Source: JAVBMJ01 sp031551275 | GTDB lineage: Bacteria; Bacteroidota; Bacteroidia; Bacteroidales; Rikenellaceae | NCBI GenBank assembly: GCA_031551275.1 | Contig: JAVBNX010000006.1 | Location: 62,001-126,000 of the forward strand | Reading direction: 5' to 3' | Length of the DNA: 64,000 bases | Part shown: positions 35,385-44,305 of the stretch, one piece after another | How the letters are laid out: each line of letters opens with the position of its first letter | Position numbering within the stretch: the first letter of the stretch is position 1 | The notes under the pieces: model-generated | Told to the model about the DNA's origin: nothing | What the model saw: only the letters and a program-made list of their open reading frames with translations | The model's database searches: none | Translations under genes and position numbers: made by a program

Positions 35385-36662
35385 CTACCAGGCGAACAAA
35401 GGCCTGTCAGCCATCATCTTGTGCACCTCGGCCGAAACCGCGTCGATCACGCTCTGGTTGTCCGGATCTTCCAAAACCCGGTCGATCAAAGCCACGATAG
35501 CATCCATATCGCCCTCTTTGAAACCACGCGTGGTAATCGCGGGCGTACCCACCCGGATACCCGAAGTGAGGAACGGCGAACGGCTGTCGAAGGGAACCAT
35601 GTTCTTGTTAGTAGTAATATCGGCGGCGACCAGCACGGCTTCCGCCTTCTTGCCGGTCAGCTCGGGGAATTTACTCCTCAGGTCGATCAGCATCAGGTGG
35701 TTGTCCGTACCGCCCGAGACGATTGAATAGCCGCGCTTGGTAAAGGCCGCGGCCATCGCCTGCGCGTTTTTGACCACCTGCTTCTGGTACTCCTTGAACG
35801 AGGGATCCAACGCCTCGCCGAAAGCCACGGCTTTCGAAGCGATCACGTGCTCCAACGGACCTCCCTGGATCCCGGGGAAGACGGCCGAATTGATCATCGC
35901 CGACATCTTCTTTACCTCGCCCTTGGGGGTCAACACACCCCACGGGTTGTCGAAGTCCTTGCCGATGAGGATTACCCCGCCGCGGGGCCCGCGCAGGGTC
36001 TTGTGGGTGGTCGTGGTCACGATATGCGCGTGGGGAACGGGGTTGTCCAGCACCCCCGCCGCGATCAAACCGGCCGTGTGGGCCATATCGATCAGCAGCA
36101 GCGCGCCCACCTTGTCGGCGATCTTGCGCATCCTCGCGTAGTCCCACTCGCGGCTGTACGCCGACGCCCCGCCGATGATCAGCTTGGGTTTGGTCTCGAG
36201 CGCGATCTGCTCCATTTCATCGTAGTCGACCGTAGCGGTATCCTGCTTGACCTTGTAAGCCACCGCTTTGTAATTCATCCCCGACATATTGACAGGCGAG
36301 CCGTGCGACAAGTGGCCTCCGTGCGCCAGATCCAGGCCCATAAAGGTATCGCCGGGCTTGAGGCAGGCGAAGAAGACGGCCATGTTGGCCTGCGCGCCCG
36401 AGTGGGGCTGCACATTGGCGAACTCCGCGCCGTAGAGCTTGCACAAACGGTCGATGGCCAGTTGCTCGACCTGGTCCACCACCTGGCAACCGCCGTAGTA
36501 GCGCGCTCCGGGATAGCCCTCGGCGTATTTGTTGGTCAACACGCTGCCCATGGCCTGCATGACCTGGTCGCTGACAAAGTTCTCCGATGCAATCAACTCG
36601 ATGCCATGCAGTTGACGTTGGCGTTCGGCCTCGATCAACTCAAAAATCTTCGTATCTTTCAT
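35385..36662 (-). CDS. glyA: Serine hydroxymethyltransferase
   Basis: PLP enzyme that interconverts serine and glycine and charges tetrahydrofolate with one-carbon units. It has 425 residues, with QPHSGAQANMAVF, the PLP lysine in TTTTHKTLRGPRGG and the DNHLMLIDLR segment. It begins nine bases after thiE but has its own -7 box in the 3' end of thiE. It converges on glyS, a fitting glycine-metabolism neighbour. Confidence 0.97.
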   Translation of the reverse strand: MKDTKIFELIEAERQRQLHGIELIASENFVSDQVMQAMGSVLTNKYAEGYPGARYYGGCQVVDQVEQLAIDRLCKLYGAEFANVQPHSGAQANMAVFFACLKPGDTFMGLDLAHGGHLSHGSPVNMSGMNYKAVAYKVKQDTATVDYDEMEQIALETKPKLIIGGASAYSREWDYARMRKIADKVGALLLIDMAHTAGLIAAGVLDNPVPHAHIVTTTTHKTLRGPRGGVILIGKDFDNPWGVLTPKGEVKKMSAMINSAVFPGIQGGPLEHVIASKAVAFGEALDPSFKEYQKQVVKNAQAMAAAFTKRGYSIVSGGTDNHLMLIDLRSKFPELTGKKAEAVLVAADITTNKNMVPFDSRSPFLTSGIRVGTPAITTRGFKEGDMDAIVALIDRVLEDPDNQSVIDAVSAEVHKMMADRPLFAW

Positions 36663-36671
36663 TGTGTGGGA

Positions 36672-37352
36672 TTATTTCGATGCGCAAAGGTAAGAGTTTT
36701 CAGCCGATTTGTCACGGTATTCCGCAATTTTAGATTGCAAAAAATCGATCCTTTCCGCGGTATCTTCCGTATCCATTAAATAGCGGACCATCGCCAGGTT
36801 GCGCGCACCCGCCTGCAACACTTCGTGCACGTTCTCAGGAAATATCCCCCCGATCGCCACGACCGGCACACCCGGCACACCCTTACCCGATCCTTCCGCC
36901 AACCCGACCACCTCGCGCAGCAATTCCGTTCCCACCGCCGGATCGGGCTTCGCCTTGGCCGGAGTGGGCCAAACCGGACCGAACCCGATGTAGGCCGGAT
37001 TCAGCGCCAAGGCCGCCCGCGCCTGCTCCAGAGAGTGGGTCGACAGCCCGATGGGCATATCCGCCCCCACGATCCTGCGCGCCCGGGCAAAGGGAATATC
37101 GTCCTGCCCCAGGTGCAAAGCGTCCGCCCCCGAGAGCAGAGCGATATCCGGCCGGTCGTTGACCACCAGCATCGTCCCGGTCCCCGCCGTTACCGCCCGC
37201 ATCCGGCAGGCCGCGTCCAAAAGCTCCCGGTCCGAAAGATGCTTCTCCCGGAGCTGGAGCATCTTCACGCCCCGCTCCACGCAAATCCCGGCTATCCGCT
37301 CATAGGATAGCCGGGGCCGCGTAACGATCACATACAATCCGAAATCATCCAT
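36672..37352 (-). CDS. thiE: Thiamine phosphate synthase
   Basis: Joins hydroxymethylpyrimidine pyrophosphate to thiazole phosphate to give thiamine phosphate. It has 226 residues in a TIM barrel, with MLQLREKHLSDREL, VVNDRPDIAL, GADALHLGQDD, GFGPVWPT and AIGGIFPENV. Its start overlaps the end of thi4 by eight bases, and both are under the TPP riboswitch. Confidence 0.95.
   Translation of the reverse strand: MDDFGLYVIVTRPRLSYERIAGICVERGVKMLQLREKHLSDRELLDAACRMRAVTAGTGTMLVVNDRPDIALLSGADALHLGQDDIPFARARRIVGADMPIGLSTHSLEQARAALALNPAYIGFGPVWPTPAKAKPDPAVGTELLREVVGLAEGSGKGVPGVPVVAIGGIFPENVHEVLQAGARNLAMVRYLMDTEDTAERIDFLQSKIAEYRDKSAENSYLCASK
36685..36692 (-). promoter_or_regulatory. -7 promoter element of glyA
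   Basis: Minus strand TACCTTTG, 22 bases before glyA, inside the last codons of thiE. It would free glyA from riboswitch control. Confidence 0.55.
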
Positions 37353-38130
37353 TCGCAGGGGTCGATTCGATGCTCTTTATCATCAGCTCCGCCGCCTTCT
37401 TCCCCGAAAGCAACATCCCGCCGAAGATAGGCCCCATCCGAAAACTGCCGCTTACCCCGTTGGCCGCCATGCCCGAGACGAAAAGCCCGGGATAGACCTC
37501 CTTGGTGTTCTCCACGGTCGTCTTTTCGCCCCGCAGCACATCCAACGAGCGCTCGCCGATTACCTGCCCGGTCGGCGTGTCGAGCCTGACCCCGTTCTTG
37601 GATGCGACCAACCGCGCCACCATGCAATCGTGTCCGGTCCCCTCGAGCACCGTCCTGGCCATCACCATCAACGGGTCGACGTGCAGTCCTTCCCGCATCA
37701 CAGGCGCCCAGTTGACCACCAGCCCCGAAACCCGCTCATCCTTAAACACCACATCCTCGACCGAAAAGCAGTTGAAGATCGTCGCCCCCACCCGGGTAGC
37801 CGCGCAGATCAAAGCCGAGGTGGCATGGACCGAATCGAGCAAATAAGTCCCGTCCTTGTAGGGCCTGTACACCACCCCCAACTCATCCAAAACAGGCAAC
37901 GCCTCTTCTTGCACGACGATATCGTTGAACATCATCGCCCCGCCCCACATCCCGCCGCCGGGAGCCAGTTTGCGTTCATAAAGGGCAACCTTCTTCCCCG
38001 CCCTGGCGAGGTAATAAGCGGCCACCAGGCCCGAGGGCCCGCCGCCCACGATGGCGGCATCGACATTGAGGTTGTCACGGAGTTTGCCGAAATACGATTC
38101 GACAATCCCGGAGGATACAAGTGTTTCCAT
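37345..38130 (-). CDS. thi4: Thi4-family thiazole synthase, histidine (catalytic, sulfide-using) type
   Basis: Makes the ADP-thiazole precursor of thiamine from NAD and glycine. The start at 38130 (METLVSSGIV) gives 261 residues; the longer frame runs into the riboswitch. It has the FAD/NAD-type loop GGGPSGLVAAYYLARAG and GSFRMGPIFGGMLLSG. At the place of the sacrificial cysteine of yeast THI4 it has H150 in REGLHVDP, as in methanogen enzymes that use free sulfide with iron and turn over many times. This suits an anaerobic life. The usual bacterial ThiG/ThiS/ThiF/ThiH set is not seen here. Confidence 0.9.
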   Translation of the reverse strand: METLVSSGIVESYFGKLRDNLNVDAAIVGGGPSGLVAAYYLARAGKKVALYERKLAPGGGMWGGAMMFNDIVVQEEALPVLDELGVVYRPYKDGTYLLDSVHATSALICAATRVGATIFNCFSVEDVVFKDERVSGLVVNWAPVMREGLHVDPLMVMARTVLEGTGHDCMVARLVASKNGVRLDTPTGQVIGERSLDVLRGEKTTVENTKEVYPGLFVSGMAANGVSGSFRMGPIFGGMLLSGKKAAELMIKSIESTPANG

Positions 38131-38229
38131 TTTTTTGAAAACTTGATTTGTGCAGGCAATCCGGGAAAATCCCTTGAGGCGCATAGAGGCGTCGCCAAGC
38201 CTGCGGTTTAACTTGGAACAGTTAACCGG

Positions 38230-38310
38230 TTCTCCCTTCGGCGGCATTATCCGCATCAGGTTCAACGGGTATGATCTCAGCGACGGCCCCAGGCCGAAGC
38301 ACCCCTATCA
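38230..38310 (-). promoter_or_regulatory. TPP riboswitch (THI element)
   Basis: Read on minus, the region has GGGGTGC, then CTGAGA, ACCC, GAACCTGAT, GGATAATGCC and the closing AAGGGA in the order of the TPP aptamer. The gap of about 100 bases to thi4 holds a GGTTTAAC/GTTAACC hairpin that may be part of the expression platform. It should lower thi4-thiE expression when thiamine pyrophosphate is plentiful. Confidence 0.93.
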
Positions 38311-38319
38311 AGACGAGCA

Positions 38320-38327
38320 CAAAGATA
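38320..38327 (-). promoter_or_regulatory. -7 promoter element of the thi4-thiE unit
   Basis: Minus strand TATCTTTG, ten bases before the riboswitch aptamer begins. Confidence 0.6.
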
Positions 38328-38354
38328 TAGAAAAATAACAAAATCCCGCGGGCA

Positions 38355-38422
38355 CGGGCGGCAGCACCATAAAAAAACTCCCCTCCCTACGGTTAGGGAG
38401 GGGTCGGGGGTGGGTGATCGTC
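38355..38422. repeat. Dispersed repeat, copy 1
   Basis: About 68 bases that recur at 50941-51007. Shared parts are GGGCGGCAGCACC, a hairpin CCCCTCCCTA/TAGGGAGGGG around CGGT, and the tail CGGGGGTGGGTG. It lies between the thi4 promoter and the fabG promoter. Confidence 0.8.
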
Positions 38423-38479
38423 AAGCAAAAGGGTCTCGCGAAGGGAAAACGTCAAACACCGGATAATGCCCGAAAACAC

Positions 38480-38510
38480 TTGGAATTTCTCGAAAAACCA
38501 GCTACATTTG
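38480..38510 (+). promoter_or_regulatory. Promoter of fabG-pbpC
   Basis: TTG (38480-38482), 20 bases, then TACATTTG (38503-38510), 24 bases before fabG. Confidence 0.75.
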
Positions 38511-38534
38511 TACACCATAAAAAACCATCACACT

Positions 38535-39281
38535 ATGAAATTACTTGAAGGAAAAGTTGCACTGATCACCGGCGCGGCCCGTGGAATCGGCAAGGCCATC
38601 GCCGTCAAATTCGCGCAGGAAGGTGCCAATGTCGCCTTTACGGATATCAACGAGGACGACAACTTCAAAGCGACCGAAAGGGAGCTCAACGCCCTGGGCG
38701 TGAAAGCTAAAGGCTACGCCTCGAACGCCTCGATCTACGACGACGTGATGACCACCGTCGAGAAGATCATCGCCGATTTCGGCCGGATCGACATCCTGGT
38801 CAACAACGCCGGCATTACCCGCGACAGCCTTTTGATGCGCATGTCGGAGATGCAGTGGGACGTTGTGATCAACGTCAACCTCAAATCGGCCTTCAACCTG
38901 ACCAAAGCCGTCCAACCCCAGATGCTCAAGCAAAAATCGGGTTCGATCATCAACATGAGCTCGGTGGTCGGCGTCTCGGGCAACGCGGGCCAGAGCAACT
39001 ACTCGGCCTCGAAGGCGGGCATGATCGGCTTTACCAAATCGATCGCCCAGGAGGTCGGTTCGCGCAACATCCGTTGCAACGCCATCGCCCCCGGCTTTAT
39101 CATTACCGAGATGACCGCCCAACTCCCCCCCGAGGTGGTGGAAGGCTGGAACAAGCGGATCCCCCTGCGCAGGGGCGGCACCCCCGAGGACGTGGCCAAC
39201 ACAGCCCTATTCCTCGCATCCGACCTTTCGAGTTACGTCAGCGGCCAGGTCATCAACGTCTGCGGCGCGATGAACACCTAA
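38535..39281 (+). CDS. fabG: 3-oxoacyl-ACP reductase FabG
   Basis: NADPH-dependent reductase of fatty-acid elongation. It has 248 residues from the ATG at 38535. SDR motifs are ITGAARGIGKAIA, the catalytic tetrad with NNAG, S in NMSSVVG, and Y-x3-K in YSASKAG. The C-terminus GQVINVCGAMNT matches FabG. The gene for PBP1C follows at once. Confidence 0.93.
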   Translation: MKLLEGKVALITGAARGIGKAIAVKFAQEGANVAFTDINEDDNFKATERELNALGVKAKGYASNASIYDDVMTTVEKIIADFGRIDILVNNAGITRDSLLMRMSEMQWDVVINVNLKSAFNLTKAVQPQMLKQKSGSIINMSSVVGVSGNAGQSNYSASKAGMIGFTKSIAQEVGSRNIRCNAIAPGFIITEMTAQLPPEVVEGWNKRIPLRRGGTPEDVANTALFLASDLSSYVSGQVINVCGAMNT

Positions 39282-39285
39282 CAGC

Positions 39286-41577
39286 CTGAAACGCTTCAAA
39301 CACATAAAAAATAAAAAGATAGCGGTCATCTCGGTGGCCGTTATCCTTTTATGCCTGTTTGCCGCCACAGGGCCACGCCGCCCCTTCCGCAACCCGACCT
39401 CGACCGTGGTCATGGATCGCAACGGCGAACTTTTGGGCGCCCGCATCGCCAAAGACGGCCAATGGAGGTTCCCGCAGCCCGACTCGCTGCCCGGGCGCTA
39501 CGTCAAATGCCTGATCGAGTTCGAGGACAAGTGGTACCGCTGGCATTTGGGTGTCAACCCGGCCTCGGTAATCCGGGCCATGGTCCAGAACGTCCGCGCC
39601 GGTCACGTGGTAAGCGGCGGCAGCACGATTACCATGCAGACCGTCCGCCTGTGGCGCAACAAAAGGCGGACCTGGGCGGAAAAGTGCATCGAATCCGTGC
39701 TGGCCTTTCGCCTGGAGCTGACCCACAGCAAAAAATCGATCCTGAAAATGTACGCCGCCAACGCCCCTTTCGGCGGCAACGTGGTGGGCATCGAGGCGGC
39801 CTGCTGGCGCTACTTCGGCCACTCGCCCCAATACCTGACCTGGGCCGAGGCCGCCACACTGGCCGTACTGCCCAACGCCCCCTCCTCGCTGCACATCTCG
39901 CGCAACCGGGAGTCGCTCATGGAGAAGCGCAACCGCCTGTTGAAACGCCTGGCCGACAAGGGCGAGATGGACGAGATCTCCCTGATGAGCGCCCTGGACG
40001 AGCCCCTGCCCGGCCAACCGCTGCCCCTGCCCTCCACCGCGCCCCACCTGGTCGAATGGTTCGCCAAACGCAAGCCCGGCCAACGGGTAACCTCCACCGT
40101 CGACATCGCCCTGCAACGCCAAATCGAAAACATCGTCCGCCGCATGGGCGACGGGTACGCCGAGCGCGGCATCCGCAACATGGCCGCATTGGTCGTCGAC
40201 GTAACGACCAACGAGGTAATCGCCTACTGCGGAAACCGTGACTTCAACGACCTGGGCTCCGGCGGCCGCGTGGATATCATCCGGGCACCCCGCAGCACCG
40301 GCAGCATCCTAAAACCGCTTTTGTATTGCGCCATGCTCCAGTCGGGCCAAACCCTCCCCGGCACGCTCTGGGAGGACACCCCGCTCAACATCAACGGCTT
40401 TACCCCCCAGAACTTCAACCAGAACTTCGAGGGAGCCGCCCCCGCCCGCGAGGTGGTGGCCCGTTCGTTGAACGTCCCCTCGGTCAATATGCTGCGGGAG
40501 TACACCGTCCCCCGCTTCCACGACTTTTTGAAGCGTACCGGCATGACCACCCTTACCCGCCCCCCGTCCCACTACGGCCTCTCGCTGATCCTGGGCGGCG
40601 CCGAAGGCCGCCTCTGGGACCTGGCCGGGGCGTACAGCGCCATGACCCGCACCCTGGTCAACCTGCCCCACTGCTCGCTCTCTTTGGTCGAGGGCGAGGG
40701 CGAGCGCGTGGGTCCCAACCCCTTCGAGGCGGGCAGCGCCTGGCTGACCTGTGAGGCGATCAAAGAGGTCAACCGCCCCGGCGAGATCGACTGGCGCAAC
40801 ATCCCCTCGATCCAGAACGTGGCCTGGAAGACCGGCACAAGCTACGGTTTCCGCGACGCCTGGGCCATCGGCGCCACCCGCCGCTACGTGGTCGGCGTAT
40901 GGGTCGGCAACGCGAGCGGCGAGGGCCGTCCCATGCTCACGGGAGCCTCCACGGCCGGCCCCGTGATGTTCGAACTCTTCAATATCCTACCCCGCTCGCG
41001 GTGGTTCGCCCGCCCCGGAGGGGGCCTGGAACGCGCCGTGGTGTGCCGCAAATCGGGCTACCTGGCCGGGCGCCTGTGCGAGGAACGCGACACAATCTTT
41101 ATCCCCCCCGCCGGGGAGGCCTCCCCGGTCTGCCCCTACCACCGCAGCGTCACGCTTACCCCCGACGGTAAATACCAAACCTACGAGGACGCCCCGGGGG
41201 GCTGCGTTACCGCCAGCCGTTTCGTGCTTCCGCCCCGCATCGGCTGGTACTACCGCCGCGCCCACCCCGACTACCAACCCCTGCCGCCCTACCGGGGCGC
41301 GGGCTCGGGTACGCCCATGCAGTTCATCTACCCTACCCCCGGTGTCGTGATCGCCCCGACGCGGCAATTGGACGGCACGCCGGGCGAGGTCAACTTCCGC
41401 CTGGCCCACGACGACGTGGGCGCCACCGTCTACTGGCACCTGGACGAGGAGTACATCGGCTCCACCCAGGACTACCACCAACTCCCCATCCTGCCCGCCC
41501 CGGGCCGCCACCGCATGACCGTGGTCGACGAAATGGGCAACACCGTATCAGTATCCTTTACCGTGCGCGGGGAATAA
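39286..41577 (+). CDS. pbpC: Penicillin-binding protein 1C, probable CTG start
   Basis: Bifunctional peptidoglycan glycosyltransferase/transpeptidase in the inner membrane. The first standard start is the GTG at 39334 (747 residues), but this cuts off the basic residues before the membrane helix. From a CTG at 39286 the protein begins (M)KRFKHIKNKKIAV, a natural type II anchor, 763 residues. The glycosyltransferase has EFEDKWYRWH and GGSTITMQ; the transpeptidase has the SxxK motif in TGSILKP, SLN-like and KTGTSYGFRD. A C-terminal BiPBP domain (about 655-763) completes the PBP1C layout. It follows fabG by four bases. Confidence 0.9.
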   Translation: MKRFKHIKNKKIAVISVAVILLCLFAATGPRRPFRNPTSTVVMDRNGELLGARIAKDGQWRFPQPDSLPGRYVKCLIEFEDKWYRWHLGVNPASVIRAMVQNVRAGHVVSGGSTITMQTVRLWRNKRRTWAEKCIESVLAFRLELTHSKKSILKMYAANAPFGGNVVGIEAACWRYFGHSPQYLTWAEAATLAVLPNAPSSLHISRNRESLMEKRNRLLKRLADKGEMDEISLMSALDEPLPGQPLPLPSTAPHLVEWFAKRKPGQRVTSTVDIALQRQIENIVRRMGDGYAERGIRNMAALVVDVTTNEVIAYCGNRDFNDLGSGGRVDIIRAPRSTGSILKPLLYCAMLQSGQTLPGTLWEDTPLNINGFTPQNFNQNFEGAAPAREVVARSLNVPSVNMLREYTVPRFHDFLKRTGMTTLTRPPSHYGLSLILGGAEGRLWDLAGAYSAMTRTLVNLPHCSLSLVEGEGERVGPNPFEAGSAWLTCEAIKEVNRPGEIDWRNIPSIQNVAWKTGTSYGFRDAWAIGATRRYVVGVWVGNASGEGRPMLTGASTAGPVMFELFNILPRSRWFARPGGGLERAVVCRKSGYLAGRLCEERDTIFIPPAGEASPVCPYHRSVTLTPDGKYQTYEDAPGGCVTASRFVLPPRIGWYYRRAHPDYQPLPPYRGAGSGTPMQFIYPTPGVVIAPTRQLDGTPGEVNFRLAHDDVGATVYWHLDEEYIGSTQDYHQLPILPAPGRHRMTVVDEMGNTVSVSFTVRGE

Positions 41578-41589
41578 AACACCAAACCC

Positions 41590-41961
41590 ATGAAAGCATT
41601 TCTATTGGTAGGACTCGGGGGCGCGTTGGGCAGCATGCTGCGCTACGCCGCCTCACGGCTGGCCGCCAACCACATCGAACGCTACGCCGCCCTGTGGGGC
41701 ACCTTCGCCGTCAACCTGCTGGGCAGTTTGTTGATCGGCATCGTTTTCGGCCTTTCCGAGCGCTACCAATGGCTTACCCCGCAACTCCGCCTGCTGTTGG
41801 CAGGAGGCTTCTGCGGCGGATTTACCACCTTCTCCGCCTTCGCCTTCGAAAACGTAACCCTATGGCAATCCGGACAGTACGGCCTGAGCCTGCTTTATAT
41901 GCTCGCCAGCGTCACGGTCTGCACCGGCGCCGCCTTCCTGGGCTTTGTGCTGGTCAAATAA
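41590..41961 (+). CDS. fluC: Fluoride channel FluC/CrcB
   Basis: Small fluoride-exporting membrane channel of the Fluc family. It has 123 residues and four helices, with GGALGSMLRY, TFAVNLLGS and GFCGGFTTFSAFAFE, the Phe-box and sodium-site motifs of the family. A single gene suggests a homodimer. No fluoride riboswitch is visible upstream; the gene follows pbpC by 12 bases. Confidence 0.93.
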   Translation: MKAFLLVGLGGALGSMLRYAASRLAANHIERYAALWGTFAVNLLGSLLIGIVFGLSERYQWLTPQLRLLLAGGFCGGFTTFSAFAFENVTLWQSGQYGLSLLYMLASVTVCTGAAFLGFVLVK

Positions 41962-41987
41962 AAAAGGTCCGGCGCAAACCGGACCTT
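41959..41987. terminator. Terminator between fluC and lpxA
   Basis: A 9-bp stem AAGGTCCGG/CCGGACCTT (41964-41987) with a 6-base loop. On minus it is followed by a run of T, so it serves lpxA best. Confidence 0.8.
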
Positions 41988-42008
41988 ATACATTAAACCG
42001 CAAAAACC

Positions 42009-42812
42009 TTAATCGAGCTCCTCGCCCTCCTTGGCCGGATTGAAAGGTTTGAGGATACCCCTTTTGGAACTCCTCACGAACCCCACGATCAGATCCCGCT
42101 CCGGGGATTGGGGCACCTGCGCCTCGATCATGTCGCAGGCCCGACCGAAAGCGTACCCGCTCTGGAACAGGAGCTTGAAAATCTCATGGATCTCGGCGAT
42201 CTTCTCCGGCGAGAATCCCCTGCGGCGCAACCCGATAAAGTTGCTGCCCACAAAGGAGAGCGGATAGTGCGCCGCCTTGACGAAGGGAGGCACGTCCTTG
42301 CCGACCAGTGATCCGCCGCTCAACATGGCGTGCTCGCCGATGCGGCAGAACTGGTGCACGGCCGTGTGGCCACCCAGAATGGCCCAGTCGCCGATCTCGA
42401 CCTCGCCCGCCAGCGACACGCGGTTGACCAGTACGCAGCAGTTGCCCACCACGCAATCGTGCCCCACGTGCACGTAGGCCATGATCAGGTTGTTGTTCCC
42501 GATCGTGGTAATTCCCCTGGCCGCCGTGCCCCGGTTGATGGTCACGCACTCGCGGATGGTGTTGCCGTCGCCGATCTCCACGGTGGAGTACTCGCCTTTG
42601 AACTTCAAATCCTGGGGCACGCCCGCGATTACCGCCGAGGGGTGCACCTTGTTGTTTTTCCCCATCCGGGTCCCGTCCCACAGCACGGCGCCCTGTCCGA
42701 TCCAGCAGTTGTCGCCGACCACCACGTCGCCGCTTATGTACGCGAAGGGCTCTACTACTACGCCTTCGCCCAGTTTGGCGTCCTTATGGACAAATGCTAA
42801 CGGACTGATCAT
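42009..42812 (-). CDS. lpxA: UDP-N-acetylglucosamine acyltransferase LpxA
   Basis: First step of lipid A synthesis: moves a hydroxyacyl chain from ACP to UDP-GlcNAc. It has 267 residues, a left-handed beta-helix of hexapeptide repeats, with the catalytic H118 in AYVHVGHDCVVGN and a C-terminal helical part. It starts 21 bases after lpxC/fabZ stops, in one operon. Confidence 0.96.
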   Translation of the reverse strand: MISPLAFVHKDAKLGEGVVVEPFAYISGDVVVGDNCWIGQGAVLWDGTRMGKNNKVHPSAVIAGVPQDLKFKGEYSTVEIGDGNTIRECVTINRGTAARGITTIGNNNLIMAYVHVGHDCVVGNCCVLVNRVSLAGEVEIGDWAILGGHTAVHQFCRIGEHAMLSGGSLVGKDVPPFVKAAHYPLSFVGSNFIGLRRRGFSPEKIAEIHEIFKLLFQSGYAFGRACDMIEAQVPQSPERDLIVGFVRSSKRGILKPFNPAKEGEELD

Positions 42813-42833
42813 GATCTTATCGTTTTTAAGTAA

Positions 42834-44222
42834 TTACGCTTTGTTGCGCACCACCTGCGCCATCAAAAAGGCCTCGGTAGCCAACTGCCCGGCCACGAAC
42901 GCTTTGGCGTCCATCATCACGATCCCGCGGCGGATGGGCTCGGTAAGCCTCAACTCGAACTGGAGCGTGTCGCCGGGAATGACCTTGCGTTTGAACCTCA
43001 CGTTGTCGATCTTCATAAAGTAGGTCGACCAGTCGGCGGGGTTCTCCACGTTGTGCAGCGCCAGAATCCCGCCGCACTGGGCCATCGCCTCGACGATCAA
43101 TACGCCCGGCATGACGGGTTCCTCGGGGAAGTGCCCCACGAAGAATGGCTCGTTCATGGTCACGTTCTTGATCCCGGCCACCGACTCCTCGTCGATGTGG
43201 AAAATCTTGTCCACCAACAGGAACGGCGGACGGTGGGGCAGGATACCCCGGATCTGGTTGATATCGTAAACGGGCGTCTGCTCCGCATCGTAGCAGAATT
43301 GGGGCTTGGATGCGGCCTGCTTGAGCATCTTGCGCATCATCTTGACCGTTTCGGTGTTGGCCTTGTGGCCGGGGCGCGTGGCCACGATCCGGCCCTTGAT
43401 CCGCTGGCCTAACAGGGCGATATCGCCGAGGATATCCAACAGCTTATGGCGCGCGGGCTCGTTGTCGAACCTCAGCTCGAGGTTGTTCAGATAGCCGCTC
43501 GGGTTGACCTTGATGTCTTTTTTATGGAATATCCCCGCCAAACGGTCGATCTCCGCCTGGGGCAGGGGTTTCTCTACGATCACGATCGCGTTGTCCAGGT
43601 CGCCGCCCTTGATCAGGTTGAGTTGGAACAGAGGCTCCAACTCATGCGCAAAGACGAAAGTCCTGCACGGAGCCACCTGCGCGGCAAAATCGTCGCCCGC
43701 TTTAAATGTGGCGTACTGGTGCCCCAACACGTTGGAGTTGTAGTCGATCATTACCGACACCGAGAACTCCTCGTCGGGATAGATCGCCACCTCGACCCCG
43801 TATTCGGGTATGGTGTAGGTAATGGTCTCCTGTACGGTAAAATATTTGATCTCGGCCTCCTGCTCGACCAGCCCGGTCTGCACGATCTCGCGCGCATACT
43901 CCTTGGCCGACCCGTCCATGATGGGCACCTCGGGCGCGTTGATCCGCACTTCCGCGTTATCGACCCCCGTATTCCACAGGGCGGCCATGATGTGCTCGAT
44001 GGTGCAGACCTTGACCCCGCCGCGCTCGACGGTCGTACCCCTCGACGTGTCGGTCACGTAGTCGCCCAGGGCCTCGATCCGCGGTTGCCCTTCGAGGTCG
44101 GTCCTTACGAACACGATCCCGGTATCTTGTGCCGCCGGATGGATTTCCATGGTAACCTGGAGCCCCGAGTGGAGTCCTTTTCCGGAAAATACGACCGGTG
44201 CGGCGAGTGTTTTTTGCTTCAT
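42834..44222 (-). CDS. lpxC/fabZ: Fused LpxC (UDP-acyl-GlcNAc deacetylase) - FabZ (hydroxyacyl-ACP dehydratase)
   Basis: A two-enzyme fusion usual in Bacteroidota, linking lipid A and fatty-acid synthesis. From the ATG at 44222 it has 462 residues (a second ATG at 44225 adds one Met). The LpxC part (1-305) has zinc ligands H77 in TIEHIMAAL, H259 and D263, and H286 in GHKANT. The FabZ part (about 320-462) has ILPHRPPFLLVDKI and the catalytic H364 in GHFPEEPVMPG with E378. lpxA follows. Confidence 0.96.
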   Translation of the reverse strand: MKQKTLAAPVVFSGKGLHSGLQVTMEIHPAAQDTGIVFVRTDLEGQPRIEALGDYVTDTSRGTTVERGGVKVCTIEHIMAALWNTGVDNAEVRINAPEVPIMDGSAKEYAREIVQTGLVEQEAEIKYFTVQETITYTIPEYGVEVAIYPDEEFSVSVMIDYNSNVLGHQYATFKAGDDFAAQVAPCRTFVFAHELEPLFQLNLIKGGDLDNAIVIVEKPLPQAEIDRLAGIFHKKDIKVNPSGYLNNLELRFDNEPARHKLLDILGDIALLGQRIKGRIVATRPGHKANTETVKMMRKMLKQAASKPQFCYDAEQTPVYDINQIRGILPHRPPFLLVDKIFHIDEESVAGIKNVTMNEPFFVGHFPEEPVMPGVLIVEAMAQCGGILALHNVENPADWSTYFMKIDNVRFKRKVIPGDTLQFELRLTEPIRRGIVMMDAKAFVAGQLATEAFLMAQVVRNKA

Positions 44223-44240
44223 CATGACTAAATTTGCCCA

Positions 44241-44270
44241 CAAAGGTAAAGAATCCGCCCAAATTTTCAA
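44241..44270 (-). promoter_or_regulatory. Promoter of lpxC/fabZ-lpxA
   Basis: On minus, TTG (44268-44270), 19 bases, then TACCTTTG (44241-44248), 18 bases before the start. Confidence 0.75.
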
Positions 44271-44279
44271 AAGTTAACG

Positions 44280-44287
44280 TATTTTTG
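44280..44287 (+). promoter_or_regulatory. -7 promoter element of the TonB-like gene
   Basis: TATTTTTG, a perfect TAnnTTTG, 18 bases before the ATG at 44306. The divergent lpxC promoter lies within 10 bases. Confidence 0.6.
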
Positions 44288-44305
44288 CAGAATTAACACG
44301 TGAAG

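Noticed and set aside
37131..38265. Upstream extension of thi4 to 38265
   Set aside because: The extra residues would be encoded by the riboswitch aptamer and its expression platform.
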